DNA of 64,000 bases from Colius striatus (Eukaryota > Chordata > Aves > Coliiformes > Coliidae), in the NCBI RefSeq assembly GCF_028858725.1, contig NC_084774.1:7910001-7974000 (forward strand). Direction: 5' to 3'. Of this stretch, positions 1-15,100 are shown in pieces. Position numbers and translations under genes: made by a program. The notes beneath the pieces were generated by a model. That model saw nothing but the letters and a program-made list of their open reading frames with translations. It was not told the origin of the DNA and searched no databases. Every line of letters starts with the position of its first letter. Position 1 is the first letter of the stretch.

Positions 1-3561
<3,561 letters not shown>

Positions 3562-4060
3562 CAGCAGGCCGGGCGCAGCAGGGACACGGCGCAGAGCGGG
3601 GCGGCCGCGCCGGCAGGAGCCGCCTCAGACAGCAGATGCCTTATTACTGGGAGCTGCCCTCGGCACAGGCCGTGGGTGCAGCAGCAGCGGCCGGGCAGCG
3701 CTCCCGGGACTCTGCCTCTTGCACTTGATGGTCTGAAATCTCTTGTCCTGAATCTTGCCTGGTGAGGCCAAACTCGACTCAGCGCCTGCCCGGCTCTGGA
3801 GGATCCTGGGGCCCCGTGGGGCTGGTCCGGTGCAAGAGGCGGCTGCCACCCCAGCTCCTGGCACAAGGGCGGCCATGGCCTCGGGCCTGCGGGCAGGCAG
3901 CAGCGGGGCTCGGGGCTGGTGCAGCCTGAGCAGGACACGCGGAGGTGGAGGATGCTCTGTTTTTCTTCTGGCAGCGGGATGGACCCTGGAGAGGGTTGTG
4001 GGAGGGTTTGGTTCTGACATTCTCAAGCTTTGACTATGCTTATGAATAAAAAGGGATTGA
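3562..4060 (+). other. ZNF335: ZNF335 3' UTR with poly(A) signal
   Basis: GC-rich untranslated tail after the TAG at 3559-3561. An AATAAA hexamer at 4045-4050 is the only good polyadenylation signal, so the transcript probably ends near 4065. Confidence 0.8.
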
Positions 4061-6050
4061 GACCCATGTCTGTGACTGCCTGGGGGTCCAGGGTCCTGCT
4101 CCCACCCAGCCCCAGCCCACTCTGGCGCATCCCCATGGTGGGCAGGTTCCCAGAGCCTGGCACAGCCTGTAGCCGCTGGTAGCCACAGCTGCCCTGTGCT
4201 CTCAGCTGCCTCCTGCCCGAGTGACCTTGACTCGGGGAAGCGAGTTGGGCAGCTGGGACCGAGGGTGGGTTTGGGGCCCGAGTCATGAAATTAATCGAGT
4301 GGTAAACAGCCTAAATCCCGTGTAACTCTGTCCCAAACTACACGCACCGCCCCTCCCTGAGCGGATTGTCTGGAAGTGTTTACATGTGATTATAACAGCT
4401 AATCTCAGAGTTTTAGTCCTGTGCTTTTGCATTACACTGATTATCTGTGGAGGGGAAAAGGCCTGGAACCACCCACTGTCAGCATAAGCTTCGTGCAACC
4501 AGAGCCCTGCGGATGGGGTGTGATGACCACACTCACGGTCTGGCTCAGGCAGGGGATGGGGATGGGGATGGCTCTGCGGCTTGTGTGGTGCTCATAGAGC
4601 CCCAAAACGGCAGCAGCTCCCTCCCTGCCTGCTTGGGGGCTGCCCACTGCTCCCAGGGAGCCCACCTGGAGCCCCTGGCATTCCTGCCCAGAGCGAGGGT
4701 GGCCCCACAGCTCCTGGGGGTGAGCGGCCTTGGCTGTGCTGATGGTGGCTCTGTCGCTGCTGTGGCTGTGCCCATGCAGCCATGGCTCAGACATGTCCAG
4801 TTGTGGCTGATGCCAGGCTGGTGTCTCTGTGGGCTGTCCCCAGCTGTGGCTGATGCCAGGCTGGTGTCTCTGTGGGCTGTCCCCAGTGCAGCAATCCGCA
4901 GGCACTTCCCAAGATTACAGCCCCATTATCTAATAAAGCAGATCCATGGTGCTGCCGGCACCGATTAGGGCTGGAGGAGTCCTGTGAGGACAAGGTTACG
5001 GGGCTGCTGCGGGGTCATGGCCAGGGCTGGTCCTGGCTGGTGGCACAGGACCCTCTGCCACACACCTGATGCTTGGGGCTGCCAAGGTGGGACGGACAGG
5101 ACCTGGGCTCCTGGACACAGCACGTGAGGAGCTCTGGGTGCTTCTGGGGCTCTAGTCTCAGGGCACGGCGGTGCCACGGGGACTTGAGGCCACTCAGCCT
5201 TCAGCACTGGCACCTCGGCCCTGGGTCCTTCTGCTGTCACCAGGAGCCTGTGGGGAGCCCAGGGACATGGCAGGGCTCAGGAGTACCAGTGACCTTCCCC
5301 TCCTTGTCCCCGGCCCGCGTTAAGCGGGTTTGTTACATATTTAATATCCTGAGAGCATTATTAGTGGGTATTTAACGACGGATACAACCTGTGGGATAAT
5401 CCCAGTCTGAGCGGTGGGAGCCGCACGGCTCAGGGGGTCGCAGGCTCTGGGGCCCCCCCTGCCCACTGCTGCCCCCGCTCTGCCCACACACAGGAACACC
5501 CTGGTGCCTGCAGGGCTGAGCCCCCACACAGGCAAAGGGCTCCCAGCCATCTCTGGGGCTGCAGGGCCCCTTCTCCTTCACTCTCCTGCAGCTGGGAATC
5601 CAGCTGTGGGCACAGTGGCACTGGGACTTGGGTCACGCTAGAGGACCAGGGTCTCAAAACCTCACACCACCCATGTCCCAGCAGGCTGTGCACAAGTTCT
5701 CCTGCCAGTCCCCAGCCCTCTGATGCAGATCGTCACAGCATGGGGAGCTCTGCTGAGCCCTGCCCCCATGGTCAGGTCAGGGTTGGGGTCAAGGACAGGG
5801 ACTGATGACTTGGCACTGCATCAAGGCATCATGTGCTGTGTCCCGTGTGAGTCCCTGTGTGTGCTGGGTTGGGGGGCTGGGAGTTGCTGGGGTCCTGGTG
5901 AGGATATTGGATGTGTCCTGGCTGGTGAAGAGCAGGTGAAGAGGATTCTGCTCCTCCCTAGTCCCTGCCCAACACTATCCGGGGAGGGGGAGGTATCAGC
6001 TGCCCCAGATTCTGGGTGCTAATACTCCCTAATCAGCTGTCACTCACTGC
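4060..6050. other. Intergenic, no gene seen; AT-richer patches
   Basis: No coding exon recognised. Two imperfect 45-bp copies lie at about 4797-4887 (unit core GGCTGATGCCAGGCTGGTGT). Three AT-rich islands stand out from the GC-rich surroundings: about 4270-4450, 4905-4990 and 5320-5410. They contain homeodomain-like TAAT/ATTA cores and lie upstream of the homeobox gene, so they are candidate regulatory elements. That role is inference only. Confidence 0.4.
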
Positions 6051-6062
6051 GACCCCGGCAGC

Positions 6063-6068
6063 TATAAA
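6063..6068 (+). promoter_or_regulatory. TATA box of the Iroquois-like gene
   Basis: CTATAAAATGC lies 39-44 bp before the ATG at 6107, giving a start site near 6092 and a very short 5' UTR. A block with TAAT and CAGCTG motifs lies just upstream at 6018-6045. Confidence 0.65.
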
Positions 6069-6106
6069 ATGCCCCGGAGCAGCTCCCTGTCTCCTCTCCC
6101 TGCAGC

Positions 6107-7018
6107 ATGGCAGCTCCTCAGGGTGAGGGGGGCCCAGGCCAACAGCTGGGTGTCTGTGAAGGACCATGGGGGGCCCTGCAGTACTCCCCCCAAGCCCTAT
6201 TGCCCTGCCCCTGCCCTGTGCTGCCCAGCTACAGCCTCCTGCCGCCCTTGAGCTTCCTGGCACCCTCGGTAAGTGCCACTTGGCAGCTCTCGTGGGACCC
6301 CTCCCGGGACTGGGATAGTGCTGTGTGGGGTGGTTGGGGCTGGGCTGGGGAGCTACTGTCCTGGGTCCCCTGCACCCCCTGTGTCCTCTCCTCACCCCCC
6401 TGCACCCCGGCGCTTTTGGAGAGGATTGGGAGGACACAGCTCTGCCCCCTCCCACGTGCAAAGGGCTGAGCCCCGCGTCCCTCAGCCTCTCTCCCCCAGT
6501 CCTGCCCTGACACTCCTCTGTCACTTTCTTACCTCCAGCTCTCACCAGCCTACGAGGTGCCGCTGGGGCTGCCGCTGGAGCCGGGGCGGGTGAAGGCGGC
6601 GGCGCGGGAGAGCACCGGGGCGCTGAAGGCCTGGCTGGCGCGGCACCCCAGGAACCCCTACCCCAGCAAGGGGGAGAAGGTGATGCTGGCCGTGGTCAGC
6701 CGGATGAGCCTCACCCAGGTCTCCACGTGGTTTGCCAATGCCCGACGACGCCTCAAGAAGGAGAACAAGGCCATCTGGGCACCACGCAGTGCCTCGGACG
6801 GCGAGGACAGCGAGGGCGAGGGGACCCCGATGGGTGCCCCCCCTGGCCCCAGCCCCAGGCAGGATGAGTGCGGGGACAGCCCTGAGCAGGGGCCAGGCCC
6901 TGGGCAGGGCAAGCAGCCCCAGAAACCCAAGATCTGGAGCGTGGCAGCGCTGGTGGCATCTCCCCCCGGCGACAGCGGGTGCCCCCTGAGGGTGCCGGCA
7001 GTGCTGGAGCAGGGGTAG
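6107..7018 (+). CDS. Short Iroquois-class (TALE) homeobox protein
   Basis: Probable DNA-binding transcription factor of 213 residues from two exons, 6107-6268 and 6539-7018, joined by a GTAAGT donor and a pyrimidine-rich acceptor. The homeodomain spans about residues 71-131. It has the TALE hallmark PYP after helix 1, then TKGEK-like [11 protein letters not shown] and helix 3 [17 protein letters not shown], followed by an acidic stretch (DGEDSEGEG). This order is that of IRX proteins. Near the C-terminus residues 183-192 ([10 protein letters not shown]) match the KPKIWSLA element conserved in IRX tails. IRX1-6 are roughly 450-520 residues, so this copy is less than half size and its N-terminus is unlike theirs. 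It could be an Irx7-type or other orphan Iroquois gene; I cannot decide. It lies between ZNF335 and PCIF1, where I know of no mammalian gene of this class. Confidence 0.85.
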
Positions 7019-7165
7019 GGCTGGGGTAGTTGGGGCTTGGGCTGTGGGGAGGGGCTGGAACTGTGGCTGGGAAAGGGGGGACACATGGCTGTGGGACCCA
7101 GCTGCTGCCAGCCCCAGGGGAGCCAGAGGGGTGGGCAGGGAGGGACATGGAGCAGTAATAAACGT
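7019..7165 (+). other. 3' UTR of the Iroquois-like gene
   Basis: Short 3' UTR following the TAG at 7016-7018, with AATAAA at 7157-7162. The compact UTRs and intron suggest a complete small gene, not a retrocopy. Confidence 0.65.
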
Positions 7166-7765
7166 GAGTCTCTAGGTCTCATGTTGCCTGTCTGCAGAGG
7201 AGCTGGTGGGGATCTGGGCATCTACTGCTGGGAACTGCTGCTGGCAGTTGCACCACCCTGGGGAGTGGGGCAGGTCCTGCCCCAGGCCCCTTGGGCTGCC
7301 CCTTGCACAGCCCCTTCTGCCCCATGACGATTAACTGGCTGCTAAATTCCTGAGGGGCTCCTCCTTTTCAGCAGAGGGAGAGCTGCAGCATCTCCAGGCA
7401 GTTCTGTGCCTTCCTGAGGCCTGCTCTCCTTCCCTCTCCTTTCCCTGGACATCTGAGGTCACTCATGGGTGTGCTCACACACGGGGTGCAGGACTGGGGT
7501 GGCTGTCACTGTGCTGTGCTGTGAGGTAGCACCGGGAGGGACACACGGGGACAGGCACGGCCAGAGACACGCAGGAGACACCACACTGCAGGAACAGGGC
7601 TGGAGAGAAGCATTGGCACTGTCTGCTCACAGAACAGGAGACCTGGGGGCTCCTCCTGGCACCTGGGGCAGCTGGTGACTCCACACAACTCTGGGGTGGC
7701 AACAGGGCCAGGGAGGTGGCTGCAGAGTGGAGAAGGGACCAGGAGCCCCAGGAAGGCACAGACAC
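7166..7765. other. Intergenic, nothing recognised
   Basis: GC-rich sequence with no exon, repeat or RNA gene that I can support. Confidence 0.4.
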
Positions 7766-8375
7766 AGGGCAGAGCTGTATGCTGGTTTTTAATGTTCCTA
7801 AGAACTAGGAAACAGAAATCAAAAATAGACTTTGCTCTTCTTGATAAAAGTAATAAAATGGTCAGCGGTGTTAAATTAATCCTTACAAAACAAAACCCAG
7901 GAGGTTAAATAACGCCCGGAGGCGCCGCGCCATACAAACCACAACGACTACAAAACAGCTGCAAAGACCTTTACACACCAAAGGAACTGCCCTGCTCTGC
8001 TGCTGCCCGACACGGGGCACGGCGGCGGGGACACGGGAGCACACGGGGAGAGGAACACGATGCGATGGGAGCGGCCGGCGAGGAGCGCGGGCGCACGGAC
8101 GCGGCTGTTTACACGCTGGACACGGAGCGGCGCCGGCCCCGGGCTCTCCCACCGGCGCGGGGCTCGCTCTGACTCCGGCCGAGCTGCTGTCCCGGTCACC
8201 GCTTTGCCCTCGGCCCAGTGCCCACCCCTTGCTATGGAGGGGGAGAATGAGGAGCTGTGGGTCCAGCCCGTAGGCTGCAGCGAGCTCCTGGCGTGGGCTC
8301 CCGCTTGGCAAAGCCGGCGCTGTTCTGCAAGGGAAGGCAACATGCGCTGAGCATCTCCACGTGCTGCAGGCAGCC
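7766..8375 (-). pseudogene. Partial duplicate of the PCIF1 3' end
   Basis: Positions 7766-8150 match the distal PCIF1 3' UTR (about 11384-11768) with 5 mismatches by eye in about 385 bp. The copy includes the ATTAAA poly(A) hexamer (7788-7793 here, 11406-11411 in PCIF1). From about 8205 to 8375 it matches the PCIF1 last exon and its preceding intron only loosely. NSAGFAK and EPTP can still be read, but the serine-rich tail is gone, about 45 bp around the exon start are deleted, and about 380 bp of proximal 3' UTR is absent. Intron sequence is retained, so this is a DNA-level duplication, not a retrocopy. It sits directly downstream of the RNF182-like gene on the same strand and probably supplies that gene's poly(A) site. 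Confidence 0.88.
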
Positions 8376-8483
8376 CCCACGCCGTGGGTCAGCTGAGGGG
8401 GGGTGACAGCCGTACCCCGAGGGACAACGCTTCGACCTGCCCCACAGCCTCCCCGTCGCGGGCACAGGGCTCGATGCACGCGA

Positions 8484-9194
8484 TCAGGAGCGGGGAAACC
8501 CAAAGACCTCGCGGCACAGACATTGGCAGAGGCTGTAGACGATGCAGAGGAGGAGGGTGGAGGGCACAAGGCTGACCAGGATGATGCCCAGGCTGTGGTG
8601 CTCGATGAGCAAGAGGTAGATGCCGAAGGGCAGGGAGCTGAAGTAGAGGAGGCAGAGGACGCCCAGGATGAAGCGGGGGACTGCTCGCCACCCCCAGGAG
8701 CGGCACTTGTGCCCGGGGCCGCGGCAGGGCAGCGCGCCCAGGCTGGCGGGACGGTACAGCCGCACCACCTCCAGCCCGCCCAGGCCCTCCGGCGGGGACA
8801 CGTCCTCAGGCACCTCCAGGATGGTGACGACCAGGCAGTCGGGGCTGGGTGCTGGCTCCAGCACGCTGGGGCAGAGGAGGACCTCGGGGGACCGCGGCGG
8901 CCCCCGCTCCTCGGCGCGCTCGCGGCCCGTCAGCAGCGCCAGCGCGTCACCGTCGTCCTGCAGCCGCTGCACGTCCCCGCCGGGCACCGGGCTGTGCCGG
9001 CGGCAGAAGGGGCAGCGGAGCCGGTGCGGCGACGCGTCCCCCAGAGCCACCATCTTGCGAAGGCACTTGGCACAGAGGCGGTGGCCGCAGCCGAGCAGTT
9101 TGGGTCTGCGGGCGCGGGCGTCGTAGCGGCTGTAGCAGATCTTGCACTCCAGCTCCGGGGCCGGAGGCCCCCGCTGCCGCTCCTGCTGGGTCAT
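8484..9194 (-). CDS. RNF182-like membrane RING E3 ubiquitin ligase
   Basis: Single coding exon of 236 residues. A C3HC4 RING starts at residues 17-20 (CKIC) and runs through CGHRLCAKCL to CPFC near residue 64. Two hydrophobic segments at about 172-200 and 205-228 would anchor it in a membrane. Human RNF182 (247 residues) shares the layout and many words: ELECKICY, CLVxTIxEV, YRPASL, LGLLYFSSLPxGIYLL and FVSLVPS. RNF182 is an E3 ligase. The mammalian gene lies elsewhere (human chromosome 6), so this is likely a paralogue, but a relocated RNF182 is not excluded. The ATG at 9192-9194 follows a clear acceptor, with its exon starting at 9226. A non-coding first exon probably ends at 9636 (donor GTACGC). 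No poly(A) hexamer precedes the PCIF1-derived ATTAAA at 7788-7793. Confidence 0.85.
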   Translation of the reverse strand: MTQQERQRGPPAPELECKICYSRYDARARRPKLLGCGHRLCAKCLRKMVALGDASPHRLRCPFCRRHSPVPGGDVQRLQDDGDALALLTGRERAEERGPPRSPEVLLCPSVLEPAPSPDCLVVTILEVPEDVSPPEGLGGLEVVRLYRPASLGALPCRGPGHKCRSWGWRAVPRFILGVLCLLYFSSLPFGIYLLLIEHHSLGIILVSLVPSTLLLCIVYSLCQCLCREVFGFPRS

Positions 9195-10100
9195 GCTCCC
9201 GGGGGGCTGCCTGGCGGCCGGCCGGGCTGCGGGGAGAAGGAGGCGGCTGTGAGCGGGGTCCGGGGGGGCAGGTTACCGGGCCGGGCTGCTCCTCACGGGC
9301 AGAGTCCGAGTCAGCCCCGCGGGGCCGGGGGAAGGGGGCACCGGCAGCGGCCCCGTCCCCGGGGCCGGCTCTACCCAGCGGCTCGCGGGGGCGCGGGGAG
9401 GCATCTTTCAGGGGATGGGACCCGCTGCAGCGTGGGGACGCCGGAGCCCGGGACCGGCTGCAGCGCACCGGCTCCCCGGTGCAGCATCCCCCTCCCCGTG
9501 CGCGCAGCCTCCCCGGGGGCCGGCTCCGGGCTCCGCCGGCTGCAGGGAGCCCCTGCCCCGCGGCTCCCCCGCCGCCCCCTCCCCGCCCAGCCCCGGGCAC
9601 CGGGCGGGCAGGCTCCCGGCCCGCACCCCGCGTACCTGCGGCCCGCGCCGGGGCTCGTGGGCGGGACGCGGCCGTGGGTCGGTGCCCGGCCCCGCGGCGG
9701 CAGCGGCGGCGGCGCGCGCCCCATGAGCCGCGGGGGCGGCCTCGGCGCGGGGCTGCGGCACCGGCGGCGCGTCGGCCCGGCAACCGCGCCGGGAGCCGGC
9801 GGGTGCGCGGCCGGTGCGGGGCCGTGCGGGGCCCGGATAGCGCAGGGTCAGGCCCGCGGCGCGGGGCACGGCCGGGCCCCCGCACCGGCCCCCGCCGGGC
9901 TGCAGCGGGGCGGGGCGGGGGGGCGGGCCGGGGCGGCTCGCTGCGGCCCCTTCGCTCCCGCGCGGCCCCGAGGCTGCTCGTTCCCGACGCGGGGGGCTGC
10001 GGGCGGCTGGGGCTCTGCACGGCTGGTGCCGAGAGCCGCCGCTGCTCTTCCCTGTCCTGCGAGCAGGCGGCTGCTGCCCGGCCCGGGGAGCAGCTGCTTC
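8900..10100. promoter_or_regulatory. CpG island over the RNF182-like promoter
   Basis: Very CpG-rich sequence spanning the RING coding exon, its intron (9227-9635) and the predicted non-coding exon 1 (about 9636-9730). No TATA box was seen. A long plus-strand open frame through this block is an antisense shadow of the GC-rich sequence. Confidence 0.6.
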
Positions 10101-11380
10101 AGGCAGGGGGGTGCCCGTGGGGGAGGGCTCTGTCACCTGGGGCACGAGGGATCCCTGGGCTCAGCACCGCCAGCGTGGGCCCGGCTTTGTCGGGATAAAT
10201 GGGATGTGCTGTAGAGGAAGCCATGCCACGGAGCTCCTCGGCTACCGTCTCATCTCTGCTGTCAGACCTTGGCAATTAAGTACTTAGTATGGTAACTTAC
10301 GCAGGTCCATCGCCGAAGGGAGGAAGGCAGAGGACTGGCTGAGGACAAACTGACCAAGGAGGAGGGCTGCTGTCACTTCCCGACATCACCTGGTGTGCTC
10401 ACCAGCACTTCATGAACAACCCTGAGCAACCCTGCCTTGGCTCGAAGTAACAAAAGGAGGAAAGCAAGTAAAAGGAGGAAAAGACTTTATAAAGCCTCCT
10501 TTCACTGCCAGGGTTCCCCATGGTCCCGAGTGTCATTCAAGGACAGCACTGAGGACCTGACCCTGGGGAGCTGTGATGCCGGGAGTGGGCAGCGCGTGGG
10601 GCTCCCAACACGGAGCAGCGTGTGACACACACACGGCTCATGGCGCTTTCTCCTCTCCCGGCTTTTGACTCATCAACCTGGTGACCGTTGCCCTGTGACA
10701 CAGAACGTGGCCCCATCAGGCTGCAGGATTACAGCAGGATCTTGACCCACCTGTTGTAATGGTGCAAGCTATTTTCAAAGATGTAGAGCAGCTGGGTAAT
10801 GCACGTGCAGAGACGTACACAGGCAACATAGTACAATCAACAGAGCTGACTCGAAGCCACCCTGCCTTTGCCAGCTACTTTCTTATATGCTGCTTCGCCC
10901 ATGTGATCACCCAGGGCCCAATTGATTAACTCACAGCACCTGTTTCTGATAATTGGAAGTAGCTTGCCAGCTGCATTAACTTGTCCCTACCATCTTTATT
11001 CAAGCTGGCTGGTCCAAGTCATATTTGTACCTACACTCACCCCACAGCCACCTTCCCTGGGGCAGCAAACCCCACAGCTGCAGCGCTGCCCAGAGGCAAA
11101 GGGGCTCGGGAGCAAAGCCAGGAAATACTCAGGCCCCAGAACACCCAGGTCAGAGAACCTGACCTTTCTGCAGGGAGCAGAAAGCCAAACCTTCCCACAG
11201 CAGCAGCCCCTGAGCAAGGGGGGCAGGGGCAGTTGCTTTAGGGGGCTCACACTGGTCATTAGGGAAAAAGCTCCCCGTGAGGACAGCACAGCAGCGAGTG
11301 GGTCAGAGGCAGACAGCAGCCTGCCAGGCAGAGGTGAGGGCAGGGGGTGAGCAGAGGCCTCTGGCTGAGAGAGGAGACAG
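10100..11380. other. Intergenic, nothing recognised
   Basis: Becomes AT-richer from about 10200. No exon, known repeat or RNA gene could be supported. The boundary at about 11384 coincides with the PCIF1 poly(A) site. Confidence 0.4.
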
Positions 11381-11385
11381 ACACG

Positions 11386-12119
11386 GGCAGAGCTGTATGC
11401 TGGTTTTTAATGTTCCTAAGAACTAGGAAACAGAAATCAAAAATAGACTTTGCTCTTCTTGATAAAAGTAATAAAATGGTCAGCGGTGTTAAATTAATCC
11501 TTACAAAACAAAACCCGGGAGGTTAAATAACGCCCGGAGGCGCCGCGCCATACAAACCACAACGACTACAAAACAGCTGCAAAGACCTTTACACACCAAA
11601 GGAACTGCCCTGCTCCGCTGCTGCCCGACACGGGGCACGGCGGCGGGGACACGGGAGCACACGGGGAGAGAAACACGATGCGATGGGAGCGGCCGGCGAG
11701 GAGCGCGGGCGCACGGACGCGGCTATTTACACGCTGGACACGGAGCGGCGCCGGCCCCGCGCTCTGCCCGGCCCTGTCTGCGGGCGGCTGCGGCGCCGGG
11801 CGCTCGCTCGCTCCGTCCCTCTGTCCGTCCTGCCGTCTGCGGCCCGGCCGGGGCGGCTCTGTCCTGGTGCCGTGGCGTGGCCGGCGCCGCGCGCTGCCGC
11901 CCAGCCCCTGGGTTCCGTCCCTGGCGCCGGGGCCGCGGCTCAGCCCGGCCCGTGGGCGCTGCCGGCCCCGCGCAGTCGCAGGGGGTTGGACGCTGCGGAG
12001 CCGCCGCGCAGGGGCCCGGTGCCGCTGCTGCGCCGTCGCAGTCCCTCCTGTGGCCCCGGGAGCCTCCTCCCTCGGGGCGCCGGCACCTCCCTGCCGCCTC
12101 GCACCTCTGCGCTGCTGCC
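11386..12119 (-). other. PCIF1: PCIF1 3' UTR
   Basis: About 730 bp after the TAA at 12120-12122. The minus-strand ATTAAA at 11406-11411 is the likely poly(A) signal. The distal 385 bp is duplicated almost identically at 7766-8150. Confidence 0.8.
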
Positions 12120-15100
12120 TTAGTTGGGATTAGTGTCCCGGCTGCTGCTCTGCTCTCGGCCCAGCTCCCGCTCTTTGTCTGCTGTGGACACGGAGGAGGA
12201 GGATGACGAGGAGGAAGATGAGGAGCTGAGGGTCCGGCCTGAATGTTTGTAGGCTGCCATGAGCTCCTGCAGCCGCTCTGGCGTGGGCTCCCACTTGGCA
12301 AAGCCGGCGCTGTTCTGCAGGAACAGCACGGCCGTGTTGTGCACGGCCTTGTAGTACATCTCCTCTCTGCAAGAAAAGGCAACAGGCACTCAGCATCTCC
12401 CAGCCCCTTGCCCCAGAGGCATGTCAGTGCCACCCAGCCCCCCATCCCAACACCCACCCTCCCCTTCCTGCCTGTCATGGTTAGCACAAGTGTTTGCCTC
12501 CATCCCTTTCTCTCACTGTGGTGAGGAAAAGACCAGGCACAGTGCGGCACCAGCCAGCCCTGGGGAAAGGGAGAGGCAGCATCCCTGCACAGCCAGGGAG
12601 ATCTGTCCCAGCACAGGCTGCCTAGGGTAAGGCATCAGCCTTGACCATGTCCAGAGAACATCAGTGTTTATGCACTTGTTGCTTCAACACGTTGTTGCTT
12701 GAACTTGTTGCTTCACCAACAGACCAAGAGCCAGCTCAGTGTGCTGAGGACCAAAGTCCCTCCTGCCCCTCGCTTCTGCTTCCCCCAAGTGACATCGCAC
12801 TGCTGCAGCCTGCGGCCGCCCCAGGATGCTGCTCCAGTGGCTGCCCAGGTCCAAGGGCCAGCAGCTGAGCAGAGACCAGCCCCACACATGTGGCCTGCTC
12901 AGACCAGGCTCGTACCCACCCCCGAGCTCTGTGAGCAGAACACGCAGCTCTCCCTCTCTGTGCCCATCCTGAGCAGCCAGCACGGGCGCACGCTGCACTT
13001 GTCCCTGCCTGTGCCCCACTCCCCATCCCTCCCAGCCCCACGCCTCAGCAGCTCGTCAGTCCCAGCGGGCCCTGGGTAAAGCCCTACTTCTTGCAGACGT
13101 GCTGGGAGCCGCTGCGGTACTCGTGGTCGAAGGCCGGCAGGATCAGCTGCTGCCGCTTGAACTTGCTCTGCTCCATGCGTGTCAGCGCCGGCGTCGGCGG
13201 GTCCCGCCACTCGGGGATGAACACGATGAAGGACAGAGGCTCGCTGGAGCTCTCCAGCAGCTTCTAGTTCGACGGGAAATGAAGCAGCTCAGCGCAGGCC
13301 GAGGGACGCCCCGGCTGCGGGGTCCCACCGCGAGGAACCGCCGCAGCCCTCTGCCTCCCGCCTGCCGTGGGGAGAAGGGGCCTGACTGCCTCAGAACAGC
13401 ACCCACCTCAAAGTGAGAGACCATGGCATCCATCAGCTCCTCGCAGAACGGAGGGTTTGCCTCAAAAGAGCCACTTATAGGGAAGAAATCCAGGCACGGG
13501 CTGCAGGAAAGAGGCAAAGGTCCCCATCAGAGAGGCTGGAACTCCCATTTTCACACTTTGAAAAGCATCTGTTCCCAGAGCGTGGCACAGGACCCGGCCT
13601 CCAGCAGCAGGACAGTCCCTGGGACACGCCGAGAGCTGCACGTGCCGCTCCTCAGCGGGGGGACTGCCCACTGACCCGCACAGGGCAGCACACGCGGGGC
13701 GGGGCCCTCCCTCTAGGCCACAGGCACACTGCAGATGGGCTCCCATCAGCCCCGAGCTCCCCAACCCGCCAGCAGACCCCAGACCCAACGCAGACATGTC
13801 ACCCTCCACGAGCCCCCGCGTGCACAGGACCCCCCCGACACACAGCGAGGGCAGAGCAACGTCAGACTCACCCCCTGGATCCGAAATACCCGTCTGTGTC
13901 CAAGAAGGCCGAACAGTACTGTTTAAAATAGCAATTCAGGGGCGAGGCAAAGCACTCAAAACTCACTCCAAAGAGCTTGTGGAGGGCTTCGAAGATGTGC
14001 ACGGGAAGAGCCCCCTGCAGACCAGTTCCTTCGTACAGGCCCACACCGAACATCATCTGAGGAGAGCAAAGCCTGTGAGTCCAGCCTGCACTCACTGCTC
14101 CTGCTGCTCTCTCTACTGCCCAGGGCCCAGGTCCACACGTGCATGCACCACTCCTCTGGGTATGCAGGACCCCCCCTTGTCCCTTCTCAAACTCCTGCAG
14201 GTCCCCTGCACGTACCCAAGAATGTCCTTCAGAGATTTCACCCAACTCAGGCCCCACACACCAATCCACCACCATCCCCCACGACCCCCCAGCTGACCCT
14301 CAGAGCAAAGGCAGACTCAAGGCTTCCTTCCTAAAAACTGATCTTTACTGCCACTGGTCTCCTGCCAAGATCAGAGCTGCTTCCCAGACTGCAGCCCTGC
14401 CTCAGAGCACTGGCAGCAACAGCAGACCCAGCCTAAACCCTGCGAGCCAGCCCCAGCAAAGAGCAGGAGCCTGGCTGCCCCTGGTGCTTCCTGCTGCACG
14501 TGCCCAGGCTGCACCTGGTATCGACGGAGAAGGCACCAAACCCTGGGCAGAAACTTTTCGAAGCCGGAGTCATCGATGCAACTGTACCGATAGAGCAGCC
14601 ACTGGAAGAGAAGGGCCGGCCATTAAACACAGAGCCAGGAGGGGCAGCGTGGACAAGCCGTGGCACGGGGACAGACGCTGACCCACGGCACCTGGCCCTG
14701 CCTCAGGTCACAGAGCTGCCCTCCTTCCTGCCAGGGCAGCCCCTGCTACCCACAGCCCAGCCCTCAGTGCAGCCCCTCTGGGAGGAGGGGACCCCTGGCC
14801 CAGGGCAGGCCAGGGTCAGGGTCGGGGGGCTGCTGGTCCTTACCAGCTTGCTGAAGTAGTTGCGGCTCACTTTGACCATCTCCCCCTTGTAGCGCACACA
14901 GGCCACGTTGTTCTCCATGTGCATCTCCACGCTGGGCAGTGGTGGGGAGGGGATGGCCAGCCTCACGGGGTAGCAGTACACCAGCCTGTCCTGCACCTCG
15001 GCGGCCTCCACCTCAGCTGCAGGCAGGACACGGGCAGTGTGTTGGGGCCTGAGCGACAGGCGCTGGGACAGGCCCTGCTGCCGACTCCAGGCACGAGGGC

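Noticed and set aside
8403-10214. 603-codon plus-strand open frame
   Set aside because: Antisense to the RNF182-like coding exon and CpG island. Composition is what GC-rich DNA without stops gives, and the real RING gene reads on the minus strand.
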